A stretch of 40,195 bases of DNA from an uncultured Oscillospiraceae bacterium (GCA_900757415.1 CAAENU010000038.1:1-40195); one strand, 5' to 3'. Shown: positions 26,902 to 35,387, counted from the first letter of the stretch. Numbers and translations are program-made. The notes: a model not told the origin generated them from the sequence alone.

Positions 26902-27402
26902 TTAACCTACGATCTCGTCCACGCTCTTGCCGCGGGTGCGGGCGACCTCTTCCGGGGTACGCAGAGCCTTCAGGCCCTCAAAGGTGGCGGCAACCACGTT
27001 CACAGCGGTGTTGGAACGCAGGCACTTGGTACGGATATCCTTGATACCGGCAGCTTCCATGATGATACGCACGGGGCCGCCGGCAATCACGCCGGTACCG
27101 GGGGCAGCAGGCTTCATCAGCACGCGGCCGGCGCCGGCCTCACCGATAATCTCATGAGGAATGGTGCTTCCGGACAGAGAAATGGTGATCATGTTCTTCT
27201 TGGCATCCTCGATACCCTTGCGGATGGCCTCGGGCACTTCGGCGGCCTTACCCAGACCGAAACCGACCTTGCCCTTACCGTCGCCGACCACCATCAGGGC
27301 GGAGAACTTCATGACACGACCGCCCTTAACGGTCTTGGATACGCGGTTGGTAGCGACTACTTTTTCAATGTACTCGCTCTGCTCTCTTTCAAATCTAGCC
27401 AT
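26902..27402 (-). CDS. rpsE: Ribosomal protein uS5
   Basis: 166 residues. dsRNA-binding-like N domain (VATNRVSKTVKGGRVMKFSALMVVGDGKG) and the GAGRVLMKPAAPGTGVIAGG loop. Shapes the mRNA entry site and decoding fidelity. Confidence 0.99.
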   Translation of the reverse strand: MARFEREQSEYIEKVVATNRVSKTVKGGRVMKFSALMVVGDGKGKVGFGLGKAAEVPEAIRKGIEDAKKNMITISLSGSTIPHEIIGEAGAGRVLMKPAAPGTGVIAGGPVRIIMEAAGIKDIRTKCLRSNTAVNVVAATFEGLKALRTPEEVARTRGKSVDEIVG

Positions 27403-27419
27403 TGATAAGTCCTCCTTCC

Positions 27420-27779
27420 TTAGAATTCCAGGCCGCCCTCGCGGGCGCCTTCAGCCAGTTCGGCCACACGGCCGTGGTACAGATAACCGCCGCGGTCGAA
27501 CACGACCTGATCGATGCCCTTGGCCTTGCAGCGCTCGGCCACCAGCTTGCCCACGGCGCGGGCAGCCGTCTTGTTGCCGCCATTGCCCTCGATCTCCTTG
27601 TCCAGGGAGGAGGCAGCCACCAGCGTATTGCCGGCGACATCGTCGATCACCTGAGCATAGATGTTGCTCTCACTGCGGAACACATTCAGACGGGGACGCT
27701 CGGGAGTGCCGAACACCTTGGAGCGGACTCTCTTATGACGCTTCAAACGCTGGGCGTTTGTATTGGGTCTCTTAATCAT
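27420..27779 (-). CDS. rplR: Ribosomal protein uL18
   Basis: 119 residues, basic head (NAQRLKRHKRVRSKVFGTPERPRL) then the 5S rRNA-binding domain ending in VVFDRGGYLYHGRVAELAEGAREGGLEF. Confidence 0.99.
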   Translation of the reverse strand: MIKRPNTNAQRLKRHKRVRSKVFGTPERPRLNVFRSESNIYAQVIDDVAGNTLVAASSLDKEIEGNGGNKTAARAVGKLVAERCKAKGIDQVVFDRGGYLYHGRVAELAEGAREGGLEF

Positions 27780-27794
27780 TTACGGCACACCTCC

Positions 27795-28340
27795 TTACTT
27801 CTTAGCGCCAGTCTTGCCCACCTTGCGGCGGATGGTTTCATCGATATACTTGATGCCCTTGCCCTTATACGGCTCGGGGGGACGCTTCTCGCGCACGTTG
27901 GCGGCGAACTGGCCCACCTTCTGCTTGTCGGGTCCGGAAATAACGATCTGGTTCGGATTGGGGACATCGATGGTAATGCCATCGATCTCAGCCACCTTCA
28001 CGGGATGGGAATAACCCAGATTCATGACCAGCTCTTTACCTTCCTTAGCGGCACGGTAACCGACGCCGTTGATCTCCAGCGTCTTCTTGAAACCTTCGCT
28101 GACGCCGACGACCATGTTGTGCAGCAGCGCACGGGTCATACCGTGCATGGCAACATGCATCTTATCGTCGGAGGGGCGCTTCACATGGATAACGTTACCT
28201 TCCTGCTCGATGATCATCTCAGGGCGCAGGGCCTGCGTCAGAGTGCCCTTGGGGCCCTTAACGGTGATAACGTTGTTCTCCGCCACGGTGACTTCCACAC
28301 CGGCGGGGACGGTAATGGGCATTCTACCAATTCTAGACAT
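27795..28340 (-). CDS. rplF: Ribosomal protein uL6
   Basis: 181 residues, two related domains; starts MSRIGRMPITVPAGVEV, with NGVGYRAAKEGKELVMNLGYSHPV and the C-terminal RPPEPYKGKGIKYIDETIRRKVGKT. Near the factor-binding site of 50S. Confidence 0.99.
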   Translation of the reverse strand: MSRIGRMPITVPAGVEVTVAENNVITVKGPKGTLTQALRPEMIIEQEGNVIHVKRPSDDKMHVAMHGMTRALLHNMVVGVSEGFKKTLEINGVGYRAAKEGKELVMNLGYSHPVKVAEIDGITIDVPNPNQIVISGPDKQKVGQFAANVREKRPPEPYKGKGIKYIDETIRRKVGKTGAKK

Positions 28341-28355
28341 TGTTCAATACCCTCC

Positions 28356-28754
28356 TTACCAAATAAATGCCAGGACTTCGCCGCCGACATGAGCCGCGCG
28401 AGCGGCCTTGTCAGTCATGACGCCCTTGGACGTGGACACGATTGCGATACCAAGACCGCGCAGCACCTGAGGCAGCTCATCGGCGCCCACATACACGCGC
28501 AGACCGGGTTTTGAGACACGGCGCAGGCCGGAGATGACCTTCTCCTTGCCGGCGTTGTACTTCAGGGTGATGCGGATGATGCCCTGCGTACCGTCCTCCA
28601 CGATCTGGAAGGCCTTGATGTAGCCTTCATCCAGCAGGATCTGAGCAATGCTCTTCTTCATGTTGGAAGCGGGGACGTCAACGGTCTCATGCTTTGCATT
28701 GTTGGCGTTGCGGATACGGGTGAGCATATCAGCAACAGGATCAGTGATGTGCAT
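28356..28754 (-). CDS. rpsH: Ribosomal protein uS8
   Basis: 132 residues, starting MHITDPVADMLTRIRNANNAKHE and ending STSKGVMTDKAARAAHVGGEVLAFIW. Binds 16S helix 21; in E. coli it represses the spc operon through a mimic of that site. The 243-base spacer upstream is unusually long and folded, so an S8-linked control site there is conceivable. Confidence 0.99.
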   Translation of the reverse strand: MHITDPVADMLTRIRNANNAKHETVDVPASNMKKSIAQILLDEGYIKAFQIVEDGTQGIIRITLKYNAGKEKVISGLRRVSKPGLRVYVGADELPQVLRGLGIAIVSTSKGVMTDKAARAAHVGGEVLAFIW

Positions 28755-28997
28755 TACGATTTCCTCCTAATTTAGAGTTACAGACGGATGCCTGTTGAGG
28801 CAGCGAGGTATCACTGATAATTTAATCCGTTGAGTCTGAACCCTCTGTTTAATTACCAGTGACCTTTCGCCATCCTTTTATATCAAGAGGTATTCCCTCT
28901 TTGATATTGTGTGTGATTTTGTTCTCAGACAAGGCGGCGAGGCGACGGCGTACTATGTGTACGTCGAACCGAGCCAACGCAGCATGAGGACAAAAGA
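28755..28997 (-). repeat. Long folded spacer between rpsN and rpsH, probable inserted intergenic repeat
   Basis: Other gaps in this part of the block are about 10-20 bases; this one is 243. It carries an imperfect long stem (28807-28825 with 28849-28864), a second stem (ATATCAAGAGG 28880-28890 with 28896-28907) and a GC-rich part with a GTAC-containing dyad (about 28940-28975). No convincing gene: the only frame open through it is a read-through of the rpsN region in another frame. Looks like a multi-copy element of gut Clostridia, which is inference. Confidence 0.5.
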
Positions 28998-29183
28998 TTA
29001 CCAGGAAGCCTTGCGAACGCCGGGGATCTCGCCCTTGTAAGCCAGCGTGCGGAAGCAGATACGGCACACGCCGTAGTCACGCAGATAGGCGTGGGGGCGG
29101 CCGCAGATCTTGCAGCGGTTGTACTTACGGGTGGAGAACTTCGCCGGAGCCTTCTGCTTCAGCTTCATAGACAGCTTTGCCAT
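28998..29183 (-). CDS. rpsN: Ribosomal protein uS14, zinc type (type Z)
   Basis: 61 residues with zinc cysteines C24, C27, C40 and C43 (RCKICGRP and VCRICFR), the short zinc form. Ends in the standard GEIPGVRKASW. 30S head protein. Confidence 0.98.
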   Translation of the reverse strand: MAKLSMKLKQKAPAKFSTRKYNRCKICGRPHAYLRDYGVCRICFRTLAYKGEIPGVRKASW

Positions 29184-29200
29184 GTTTCGTTTCCTCCTAA

Positions 29201-29740
29201 TCAGCGTTCAAAGGGAGCGCCGACCAGCGTCAGCAGCTCACGGGCTTCTTCATCGGTCTGCGCGGTGGTGCAGATGACGATATCCATACCGCGGATCTTG
29301 TCGATCTTATCGTACTCAATCTCGGGGAAGATCAGCTGCTCCTTAATACCCAGGGCATAGTTGCCGCGGCCGTCAAAGGCGTTGGCGCTGATGCCGCGGA
29401 AGTCGCGGACACGAGGCAGAGCCACATTGAACAGACGATCCAGGAACTCCCACATCTTATCGCCGCGCAGCGTGACCTTGGCGCCCACGGGCATACCTTC
29501 ACGCAGCTTGAAGTTTGCAACAGACTTCTTAGCGATGGTGATGATGGCTTTCTGGCCGGTGATGGCAGCCAGATCGCTGCACACAGCCTCGAGTACCTTG
29601 GCGTTTTCACGAGCCTCACCGCAACCCACGTTCACAACAACCTTGTCGATCTTGGGGATCTGCATGGTGGACTTGTAACCGAACTTTTTGAAGAGAGCGG
29701 GAGCCACTTCTTCAGTATACTTCACTTTCAGACGTGCCAT
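29201..29740 (-). CDS. rplE: Ribosomal protein uL5
   Basis: 179 residues. Contains KIDKVVVNVGCGEARENAKVLEAVCSDLAAITGQ and the end GMDIVICTTAQTDEEARELLTLVGAPF. Binds 5S rRNA and contacts the 30S head. Confidence 0.99.
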   Translation of the reverse strand: MARLKVKYTEEVAPALFKKFGYKSTMQIPKIDKVVVNVGCGEARENAKVLEAVCSDLAAITGQKAIITIAKKSVANFKLREGMPVGAKVTLRGDKMWEFLDRLFNVALPRVRDFRGISANAFDGRGNYALGIKEQLIFPEIEYDKIDKIRGMDIVICTTAQTDEEARELLTLVGAPFER

Positions 29741-29756
29741 TTTCTACTCTCCTTTC

Positions 29757-30071
29757 TTAAAGCTCGGCACCGCAGTGCTTGCACACGCGGACCTTCTTGT
29801 CGCCCTTGATCTCCATGGCAACGCGGGTACCCTTATTGCACTTGGGGCAGACGACCTGAACCTTGCTGGCGTAGATGGCAGCCTCACGCTTCGTGATGCC
29901 GCCCTCTTCGCCCTGACGGCGGGGTTTGATATGGCAGGTGACCATGTTGCAGCCTTCCACAACGACCTTGCGCTCGCTGGGAACGGTGCCCAGAACCTTG
30001 CCCTTCTTGCCCTTGTCCTTGCCGGACAGGATAACGACAGTGTCGTTCTTCTTGATTTTCAAACTATTCAT
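29757..30071 (-). CDS. rplX: Ribosomal protein uL24
   Basis: 104 residues. KOW head (KKNDTVVILSGKDKGKKGKVL) that starts 50S assembly, and a C-terminal four-cysteine zinc ribbon C75, C78, C97 and C100, absent from E. coli L24 but known in many Gram-positives. Confidence 0.98.
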   Translation of the reverse strand: MNSLKIKKNDTVVILSGKDKGKKGKVLGTVPSERKVVVEGCNMVTCHIKPRRQGEEGGITKREAAIYASKVQVVCPKCNKGTRVAMEIKGDKKVRVCKHCGAEL

Positions 30072-30085
30072 TCTCAGGCCCCTCC

Positions 30086-30454
30086 TTAAATAACTTCGGG
30101 AGCCAGGGACAGGATCTTCATGTAATCCTTGTCGCGCAGCTCACGGGCAACGGGCCCAAAGATACGGGTACCTCTGGGGTTCTTGTCATCCTTGATCAGG
30201 ACGGCGGCGTTGTCATCAAAGCGGACATAGGTACCATCGGCACGACGGACGCCCTTGGCGCTGCGCACGATGACGGCGCGGACAACTTCACCCTTTTTCA
30301 CCTGGCCGCCGGGAGTGCTCTTGCGCACGGAAGCGACGATCACATCGCCGATGTTGCCGTACTTGCGCTTAGAGCCGCCCAGAACGCGGATGCACTTGAT
30401 TTCTTTGGCGCCGGTATTATCGGCAACTCTCAGATAAGACTCTTGCTGAATCAT
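30086..30454 (-). CDS. rplN: Ribosomal protein uL14
   Basis: 122 residues: MIQQESYLRVADNTGAKEIKCIRVLGGSKRKYG, then VIVRSAKGVRRADGTYVRFDDNA and the end YMKILSLAPEVI. Intersubunit bridge protein. Confidence 0.99.
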   Translation of the reverse strand: MIQQESYLRVADNTGAKEIKCIRVLGGSKRKYGNIGDVIVASVRKSTPGGQVKKGEVVRAVIVRSAKGVRRADGTYVRFDDNAAVLIKDDKNPRGTRIFGPVARELRDKDYMKILSLAPEVI

Positions 30455-30469
30455 TCTCGGCTACCTCCC

Positions 30470-30733
30470 TTACTTGGCCTTCTCGACGATCTCGACCACG
30501 CGCCAACGCTTGTCCTTGGACAGGGGGCGGGTCTCCATCACCTTAACGGTATCGCCTACGCCGCAGGTATTGTTCTCATCGTGGGCCTTCAGCTTGTAGG
30601 TACGGCCAACGATCTTCTTGTACAGAGGATGGGCGACGCGATCAGAAATAGCGACGACCACGGTCTTATCCATCTTGTCGGACACGACCTTACCCACACG
30701 AACCTTGCGGGAGGATGTTCTCTTTTCTTCCAT
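30470..30733 (-). CDS. rpsQ: Ribosomal protein uS17
   Basis: 87 residues from the ATG at 30733, which has GGAGGAG in the rpmC tail upstream. A GTG-initiated longer frame into rpmC is an artefact of overlap. OB-fold motifs KVRVGKVVSDKMDKTVVVAI and GDTVKVMETRPLSKDKRWRVVEIV. One base separates it from rpmC. Confidence 0.98.
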   Translation of the reverse strand: MEEKRTSSRKVRVGKVVSDKMDKTVVVAISDRVAHPLYKKIVGRTYKLKAHDENNTCGVGDTVKVMETRPLSKDKRWRVVEIVEKAK

Positions 30734-30734
30734 T

Positions 30735-30926
30735 TTACTTCTCCTCCTTTTCACGGATCACGGTCTTGACGCGGGCAATATCACGCTTGGTCTCGGCGAG
30801 TTTGAGAGGGTTGTCAAGCTGATTGGTCGCATGCTGCATACGCAGGAAGAATAGATCCTTCTTCAGGGAAGCCAGCTTTTCGTTCAGCTGCTCCACGGTC
30901 ATTGCACGTGCTTCAGTTGCCTTCAT
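30735..30926 (-). CDS. rpmC: Ribosomal protein uL29
   Basis: 63 residues, a helical hairpin near the tunnel exit (MKATEARAMTVEQLNEKLASL; NPLKLAETKRDIARVKTVIREKE). ATG 30926 gives the typical head and has AGGTGA upstream; a GTG three codons earlier is less likely. One base after rplP. Confidence 0.97.
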   Translation of the reverse strand: MKATEARAMTVEQLNEKLASLKKDLFFLRMQHATNQLDNPLKLAETKRDIARVKTVIREKEEK

Positions 30927-30927
30927 C

Positions 30928-31362
30928 TCATTCACCTACTTCCTGGGACTCGACGACCTCGCGGGCGATGACCTTGGTCTTGATGGGCAGCTTGTGGCTG
31001 GCCAGACGCAGAGCCTCGCGGGCGACGTCTTCGGGGACACCGGCGATCTCAAACATGACACGGCCGGGTTTAACGACTGCGACCCAATACTCGGGGGAAC
31101 CCTTACCGGAACCCATACGGGTCTCAGCAGGCTTCTCGGTGATGGGCTTATCGGGGAAGATCTTGATCCAGACCTGACCGCCACGCTTGGTATAACGGGT
31201 CATGGCGATACGGGCTGCTTCGATCTGGTTGCTGGTGATCCATGCGGGTTCCAGCGCGACGAGGCCGAATTCACCGTAAGAAACGGTATTGCCTCTCATG
31301 GCCTTGCCGGTCAGGCGGCCACGGTGTACTCTGCGGTACTTAACTCTCTTAGGCAGAAGCAT
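30928..31362 (-). CDS. rplP: Ribosomal protein uL16
   Basis: 144 residues: MLLPKRVKYRRVHRGRLTGKAMRGN, MTRYTKRGGQVWIKIFPDKPITEKPAETRMGSGKG. A-site-facing 50S protein. Start overlaps the rpsC stop by one base (TAATG), so the two are coupled. Confidence 0.99.
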   Translation of the reverse strand: MLLPKRVKYRRVHRGRLTGKAMRGNTVSYGEFGLVALEPAWITSNQIEAARIAMTRYTKRGGQVWIKIFPDKPITEKPAETRMGSGKGSPEYWVAVVKPGRVMFEIAGVPEDVAREALRLASHKLPIKTKVIAREVVESQEVGE

Positions 31363-32219
31363 TACTGTGCGCCTCCTTCCTTCTTCTCAGCAGGTTTGCG
31401 GAAGCCGCCCTCAGGACGGGGACCGCGGTTGAAACCGCCGTTCTGACGATCGCGGTTGAAGCCGCCGTTCTGACCATCGCGGCGGAAACCGCCACGGCGC
31501 TCACCGTCACGGCGGTTGCCGCGGCGCTCACGACGCTCCTGATAGGGCTTGGAAGTATCCAGCGTGCGCGGAGTGGTGCGCAGAGTCTGGGTCAGGATCT
31601 CGCCCTTGTAGATCCAAACCTTCACGCCGATGCGGCCGAAAGTGGTAGCAGCCTCAGCGAAGCCGTAGTCGATGTCGGCGCGCAGGGTCTGCAGAGGAAT
31701 GGTGCCCTCGTGATAGTGCTCGGAGCCGGCGATTTCACGACCGCCCAGACGACCGGAGCAGTTGCACTTGATGCCCTTGGCACCGGCGCGCATGGCACGG
31801 CCCATGGCATTCTTCATGGCGCGGCGGTGAGAGATACGCTTCTCCAGCTGAGCGGCGATATTCTCAGCAACCAACTGAGCGTCCATGTCAGGGCTGCGGA
31901 CTTCCACGATGTTCAGCTTCACAGTCTTACCGCCGATCAGCTTCTCAACGTTCTTGCGATATTCCTCGACCTGCTCGCCGCCCTTGCCGATGACGATACC
32001 GGGACGGGCCACATGCAGATAGATGGTGACGACCTCGTTGCTGCGCTCGATCTCGATCTTGGAGACACCGGCGGCATAGAGGAGTTTCTTCAGGTAGACG
32101 CGGATCTTGTGGTCCTCGACCAGCAGATCGCCAACCTTCTCATTGCTGGCATACCAACGGGAATCCCAGTCTTTGATGACGCCCACGCGCATGCCGTGGG
32201 GATTAACTTTCTGTCCCAT
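31362..32219 (-). CDS. rpsC: Ribosomal protein uS3 with long Arg/Gly-rich C-terminal tail
   Basis: 285 residues; common S3 is near 215-235. The core is normal: KH domain (ARPGIVIGKGGEQVEEYRK, 71-89), C-domain (NAMGRAMRAGAKGIKCNCSGRLGG) and GRIGVKVWIYKGEIL (195-209). After about 213 a disordered tail of some 70 residues follows: ERRERRGNRRDGERRGG, then four GGF units (243, 252, 261 and 271; GGFRRDGQN, GGFNRDRQN). Tail chemistry (RG/FG rich) suggests extra RNA contact at the mRNA entry. Confidence 0.98.
   Translation of the reverse strand: MGQKVNPHGMRVGVIKDWDSRWYASNEKVGDLLVEDHKIRVYLKKLLYAAGVSKIEIERSNEVVTIYLHVARPGIVIGKGGEQVEEYRKNVEKLIGGKTVKLNIVEVRSPDMDAQLVAENIAAQLEKRISHRRAMKNAMGRAMRAGAKGIKCNCSGRLGGREIAGSEHYHEGTIPLQTLRADIDYGFAEAATTFGRIGVKVWIYKGEILTQTLRTTPRTLDTSKPYQERRERRGNRRDGERRGGFRRDGQNGGFNRDRQNGGFNRGPRPEGGFRKPAEKKEGGAQ
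31398..31493 (-). repeat. Degenerate ~27-bp tandem repeats in the rpsC 3' end
   Basis: Four successive units encoding GGF(R/N)R(D/G).QN-type peptides (S3 residues 243-274). Near-identity of the first two units points to slippage growth. Confidence 0.75.
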
Positions 32220-32236
32220 AAACTGTCTCCTCCCTT

Positions 32237-32572
32237 TTAGTCTTTCTCAGCGACGGCCAGCGTCACATGAGAAGTTCTCTTGTTGATGCGATAGGCACGG
32301 CCCTGAGCGCGGGGCATCATGCGCTTCAGGATGGGGCCGGGGGTGGCAAACACCTGGCTGACCACCAGCTTGTCGGCATCCATGCTGAAGTTGTTCTCCG
32401 CGTTGGCGCAAGCGCTCTTCAGGAGCTTCATCAGGGGCTCGGACGCAGCCTTGGGAGTCTGCATCAGGATGGCCATGGCAGTCTTGACATCCTTGCCGCG
32501 GATCAGGTCGCACACGATCTGAACCTTGCGGGGAGAGATGCGGACGTATCTCAGATATGCTTTAGCTTCCAT
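32237..32572 (-). CDS. rplV: Ribosomal protein uL22
   Basis: 111 residues: MEAKAYLRYVRISPRKVQIVCDLIRGK and the tunnel hairpin ending PGPILKRMMPRAQGRAYRINKRTSHVTL. Lines the exit tunnel where macrolides act. Confidence 0.99.
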   Translation of the reverse strand: MEAKAYLRYVRISPRKVQIVCDLIRGKDVKTAMAILMQTPKAASEPLMKLLKSACANAENNFSMDADKLVVSQVFATPGPILKRMMPRAQGRAYRINKRTSHVTLAVAEKD

Positions 32573-32589
32573 TGTCTCGGCATCCTCCT

Positions 32590-32853
32590 TTAAGCTTTCT
32601 TGGCGTGGCCACGGAAGGTACGGGTGGGCGCAAACTCACCCAGCTTGTGACCGACCATGTCCTCCTGGACATAGACAGGCACATGACGACGACCGTCGTG
32701 AACCGCGATGGTGTGGCCGACGAAAGCGGGGAAGATGGTGGAGCTGCGGCTCCAGGTCTTCAGCACGGTCTTCTCGCCGGTCTTGTTCATTTCATTAACC
32801 CGCTTCAGAAGCTCAGGGGCAACATACGGGCCTTTTTTAATAGATCTGCTCAT
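32590..32853 (-). CDS. rpsS: Ribosomal protein uS19
   Basis: 87 residues: MSRSIKKGPYVAPELLKRVN, IFPAFVGHTIAVHDGRRHVPVYV, GHKLGEFAPTRTFRGH. 30S head, partner of S13. Confidence 0.99.
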   Translation of the reverse strand: MSRSIKKGPYVAPELLKRVNEMNKTGEKTVLKTWSRSSTIFPAFVGHTIAVHDGRRHVPVYVQEDMVGHKLGEFAPTRTFRGHAKKA

Positions 32854-32868
32854 ATTCTCTTGCCTCCT

Positions 32869-33705
32869 TTACTTCACGTTACGACGCTTGACAATGAACT
32901 TGTCGGTGGGGTTCTTCTTCTTGCGGGTCTTGTAACCCAGAGCAGGCTTGCCCCAAGGCGTGACGGGGCCGGGACGGCCGACAGGGGACTTGCCTTCACC
33001 ACCGCCGTGGGGGTGGTCGCAGGGGTTCATGACGCTGCCGCGGACGGTGGGACGCCAACCCATGTGGCGCTTACGACCGGCCTTACCGATCTGAACATTT
33101 TCATGCTCCAGATTGCCGACCTGACCGATGCAGGCCTTGCAGTTGGTGCGGATGATACGCACTTCGCCGGAGGGCATGCGGATCTGGGCATCGTCGCCTT
33201 CCTTGGCCATCAGCTGGGCATAAGCACCAGCGCTGCGAACCAGCTGAGCGCCCTTGCCGGGATGCATCTCGATGTTGTGGATAACAGTACCCACGGGGAT
33301 GTTGGCGATGGGCAGGCAGTTGCCGGGTTTGATGTCGGCGGCGGCGCTGGAGAGCACCTTATCGCCGGCGGTCAGGCCGACAGGAGCGATGATGTAGCGC
33401 TTCTCGCCATCTTCATACTGAACCAGGGCGATGTTGGCGCTGCGGTTGGGATCGTACTCCAGACGCAGGACGGTGGCTTCCATATCCACCTTGTCGCGCT
33501 TGAAGTCGATGACACGATACTTGCGCTTCTCGCCGCCGCCGCGATGGCGGACGGTGATGCGGCCGTAGCTGTTGCGACCAGTGTTCTTCTTCAGAACCTC
33601 AGTCAGGCTGGCTTCAGGCTTGGCGTGCTTATCGATGCCGTCAAAGCCGGAGACAGTCATGTGTCTGCGGGAAGGGGTGGTCGGCTTAAAGGTTTTAATA
33701 GACAT
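32869..33705 (-). CDS. rplB: Ribosomal protein uL2
   Basis: 278 residues, usual length. Conserved RNA-binding heart VRGSVMNPCDHPHGGGEGKSPVGRPGPVTPWGKPALGYKTRKKKN with the catalytic-centre-near His. Needed for subunit joining. Confidence 0.99.
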   Translation of the reverse strand: MSIKTFKPTTPSRRHMTVSGFDGIDKHAKPEASLTEVLKKNTGRNSYGRITVRHRGGGEKRKYRVIDFKRDKVDMEATVLRLEYDPNRSANIALVQYEDGEKRYIIAPVGLTAGDKVLSSAAADIKPGNCLPIANIPVGTVIHNIEMHPGKGAQLVRSAGAYAQLMAKEGDDAQIRMPSGEVRIIRTNCKACIGQVGNLEHENVQIGKAGRKRHMGWRPTVRGSVMNPCDHPHGGGEGKSPVGRPGPVTPWGKPALGYKTRKKKNPTDKFIVKRRNVK

Positions 33706-33726
33706 TTTCTAACACTCCTTCCTTTC

Positions 33727-34023
33727 TTACACCATACCCTCGAACATTTCGATGGTCTTGGAATCAGAGGTCAGCTGGACATAAGCCTTTTTCCAGCTCT
33801 TGCGGGTGCCGGGACGACCGGCGCCCAGACGCTTGGCCTTGCCGTCATAATTGATGGTGTTGACCTTGGCGACCTTTACGCCGAAGATCTGCTCAACGGC
33901 GTTCTTAATCTCGATCTTACCGGCGTCAGGAGCCACTTCGAAGACGTACTTCTTGTCAGCGACAGAAGCCATGGAACGCTCGGTGATGATGGGACGGATG
34001 ATGATGTCGTATACGTTAGCCAT
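33727..34023 (-). CDS. rplW: Ribosomal protein uL23
   Basis: 98 residues: YDIIIRPIITERSMASVADKKYVFEVAPDAGKIEIKNAVEQIFGVKV. Tunnel-exit docking site for trigger factor and SRP. Start shares one base with the rplD stop (TAATG). Confidence 0.99.
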   Translation of the reverse strand: MANVYDIIIRPIITERSMASVADKKYVFEVAPDAGKIEIKNAVEQIFGVKVAKVNTINYDGKAKRLGAGRPGTRKSWKKAYVQLTSDSKTIEMFEGMV

Positions 34024-34646
34024 TATGCGAACACCTCCTCGATTACTGCGAGGGCGTTCTGATCCAGCACCAGATACTTGGCCTTCAGAATGTCATAGAC
34101 ATTGATCAGGTTTGCCATGCTGGTCTCGACGCCGGGGATGTTGCGGGCGCTCTTGACGATAACCTCGTCCTTGGCGGGGGTGACCACCAGAGACTTGCCG
34201 TCAGCCTTGACGGCGGTCAGGAACGCGCGGAAGTCCTTGGTCTTGATGCTGTCCATCTTGATGGAGTCGACAACGATAATCTCGCCGGCGGCAGCCTTGG
34301 CGGACAGGGCGGACTTCAGAGCCAGTCTCTTCACCTTCTTATTCAGAACGTAAGAGTAGCTGCGAGGCTTGGGAGCAAACACGATACCGCCGTGGGTCCA
34401 CTGGGGAGCACGGGTGCTGCCCTGACGGGCGTGGCCGGTACCCTTCTGACGCCAGGGCTTCTTGCCGCCGCCGGAAACCTCGCCGCGGGTCAGAGCGCTC
34501 TGGGTGCCTTGACGGCAGTTTGCCAGGTGGTTCTTCACCACTTCATGGACGACAGCCTGATTAGGCTCGATGCCGAAGATGGCGTCGTTCAGTTCAACAG
34601 TACCGACTTCGGCGCCGGCCATGTTCAACACTTTGATAGTAGACAT
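34023..34646 (-). CDS. rplD: Ribosomal protein uL4
   Basis: 207 residues. Tunnel loop with SGGGKKPWRQKGTGHARQGSTRAPQWTHGG. In E. coli and B. subtilis L4 also represses the S10 operon by acting on the leader; the folded leader (35871-36157) and folded rpsJ-rplC spacer here are candidate targets. Confidence 0.99.
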   Translation of the reverse strand: MSTIKVLNMAGAEVGTVELNDAIFGIEPNQAVVHEVVKNHLANCRQGTQSALTRGEVSGGGKKPWRQKGTGHARQGSTRAPQWTHGGIVFAPKPRSYSYVLNKKVKRLALKSALSAKAAAGEIIVVDSIKMDSIKTKDFRAFLTAVKADGKSLVVTPAKDEVIVKSARNIPGVETSMANLINVYDILKAKYLVLDQNALAVIEEVFA

Positions 34647-34667
34647 TTACCTTAAGCACTCCTTTCC

Positions 34668-35387
34668 TTACTTAGTACGCGCGGAAGCCTTCTGGGGATT
34701 ACGGCCGGAAGCCTTCTGCGGGTTGTTGCTGATGCCGGACTCAACGTTCTTGACGCGGTGGGTCTTAACAGTGCTCTTGATCAGCACCAGACCGCCCTTG
34801 CAGCCGGGAACGGCGCCGCGGACAGCAATCAGGTTCAGCTCAGGATCCACCTTGACGATGTCCAGATTCTGAATGGTGATCTGGTCGCCGCCCATCTGGC
34901 CGGCGCCGATCTTGCCCTTGAAGATACGACTGGGATCGGTGGTGGAACCCATAGAACCGGCATGGCGGTGGACAGGGCCGCCGCCGTGGCTCATGGGAGT
35001 GCGCTGAGCGCCCCAACGCTTGATAACGCCCTGGTAGCCGTGGCCCTTGCTGGTGCCGGTCACGTCCACAAAGTCGCCCTCTTTGAAGGTGTCAGCCTTG
35101 ATGATGTCGCCCACGTTCAGTTCGGCGGCGTTCTCAAGATTGAACTCGCGCAGGTACTTCTTGGGAGCAACGCCCGCCTTGTTCAGGTGGCCCATCTCGG
35201 GCTTGGTCAGCTTGCGCTCGGGAATATCCTCGTAGCCCAGCTGCACAGCGGCGTAGCCTTCCTTTTCGGCTGTCTTCTTCTGCACGACGACACAGGGACC
35301 CGCCTCGATAACGGTGACGGGGATCACCTTGCCGTTTTCGTCGAAGATCTGAGACATGCCGACTTTCTTGCCGATGATCGCTTTCAT
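34668..35387 (-). CDS. rplC: Ribosomal protein uL3
   Basis: 239 residues from ATG 35387 behind AGGAGG; a longer upstream frame would run into the folded spacer. Motifs MKAIIGKKVGMSQIFDENG, FKGKIGAGQMGGDQIT and the long loop with RWGAQRTPMSHGGGPVHRHAGSMG. The tail carries a doubled NPQKAS unit (SGISNNPQKASGRNPQKASARTK), slightly longer than usual. Confidence 0.98.
   Translation of the reverse strand: MKAIIGKKVGMSQIFDENGKVIPVTVIEAGPCVVVQKKTAEKEGYAAVQLGYEDIPERKLTKPEMGHLNKAGVAPKKYLREFNLENAAELNVGDIIKADTFKEGDFVDVTGTSKGHGYQGVIKRWGAQRTPMSHGGGPVHRHAGSMGSTTDPSRIFKGKIGAGQMGGDQITIQNLDIVKVDPELNLIAVRGAVPGCKGGLVLIKSTVKTHRVKNVESGISNNPQKASGRNPQKASARTK

Noticed and set aside
28849..29067. 72-codon minus frame overlapping rpsN and the rpsN-rpsH spacer
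   Set aside because: Begins out of frame inside rpsN, no own ribosome binding site; the tail is translation of the suspected intergenic repeat.
31398..31493. Possible CRISPR-like spaced repeats
   Set aside because: They are in-frame coding repeats of the S3 tail with no unique spacers.
32572..34062. 496-codon plus-strand frame opposite rplB, rplW and rpsS
   Set aside because: It spans several certain ribosomal genes on the other strand and their spacers; antisense artefact.
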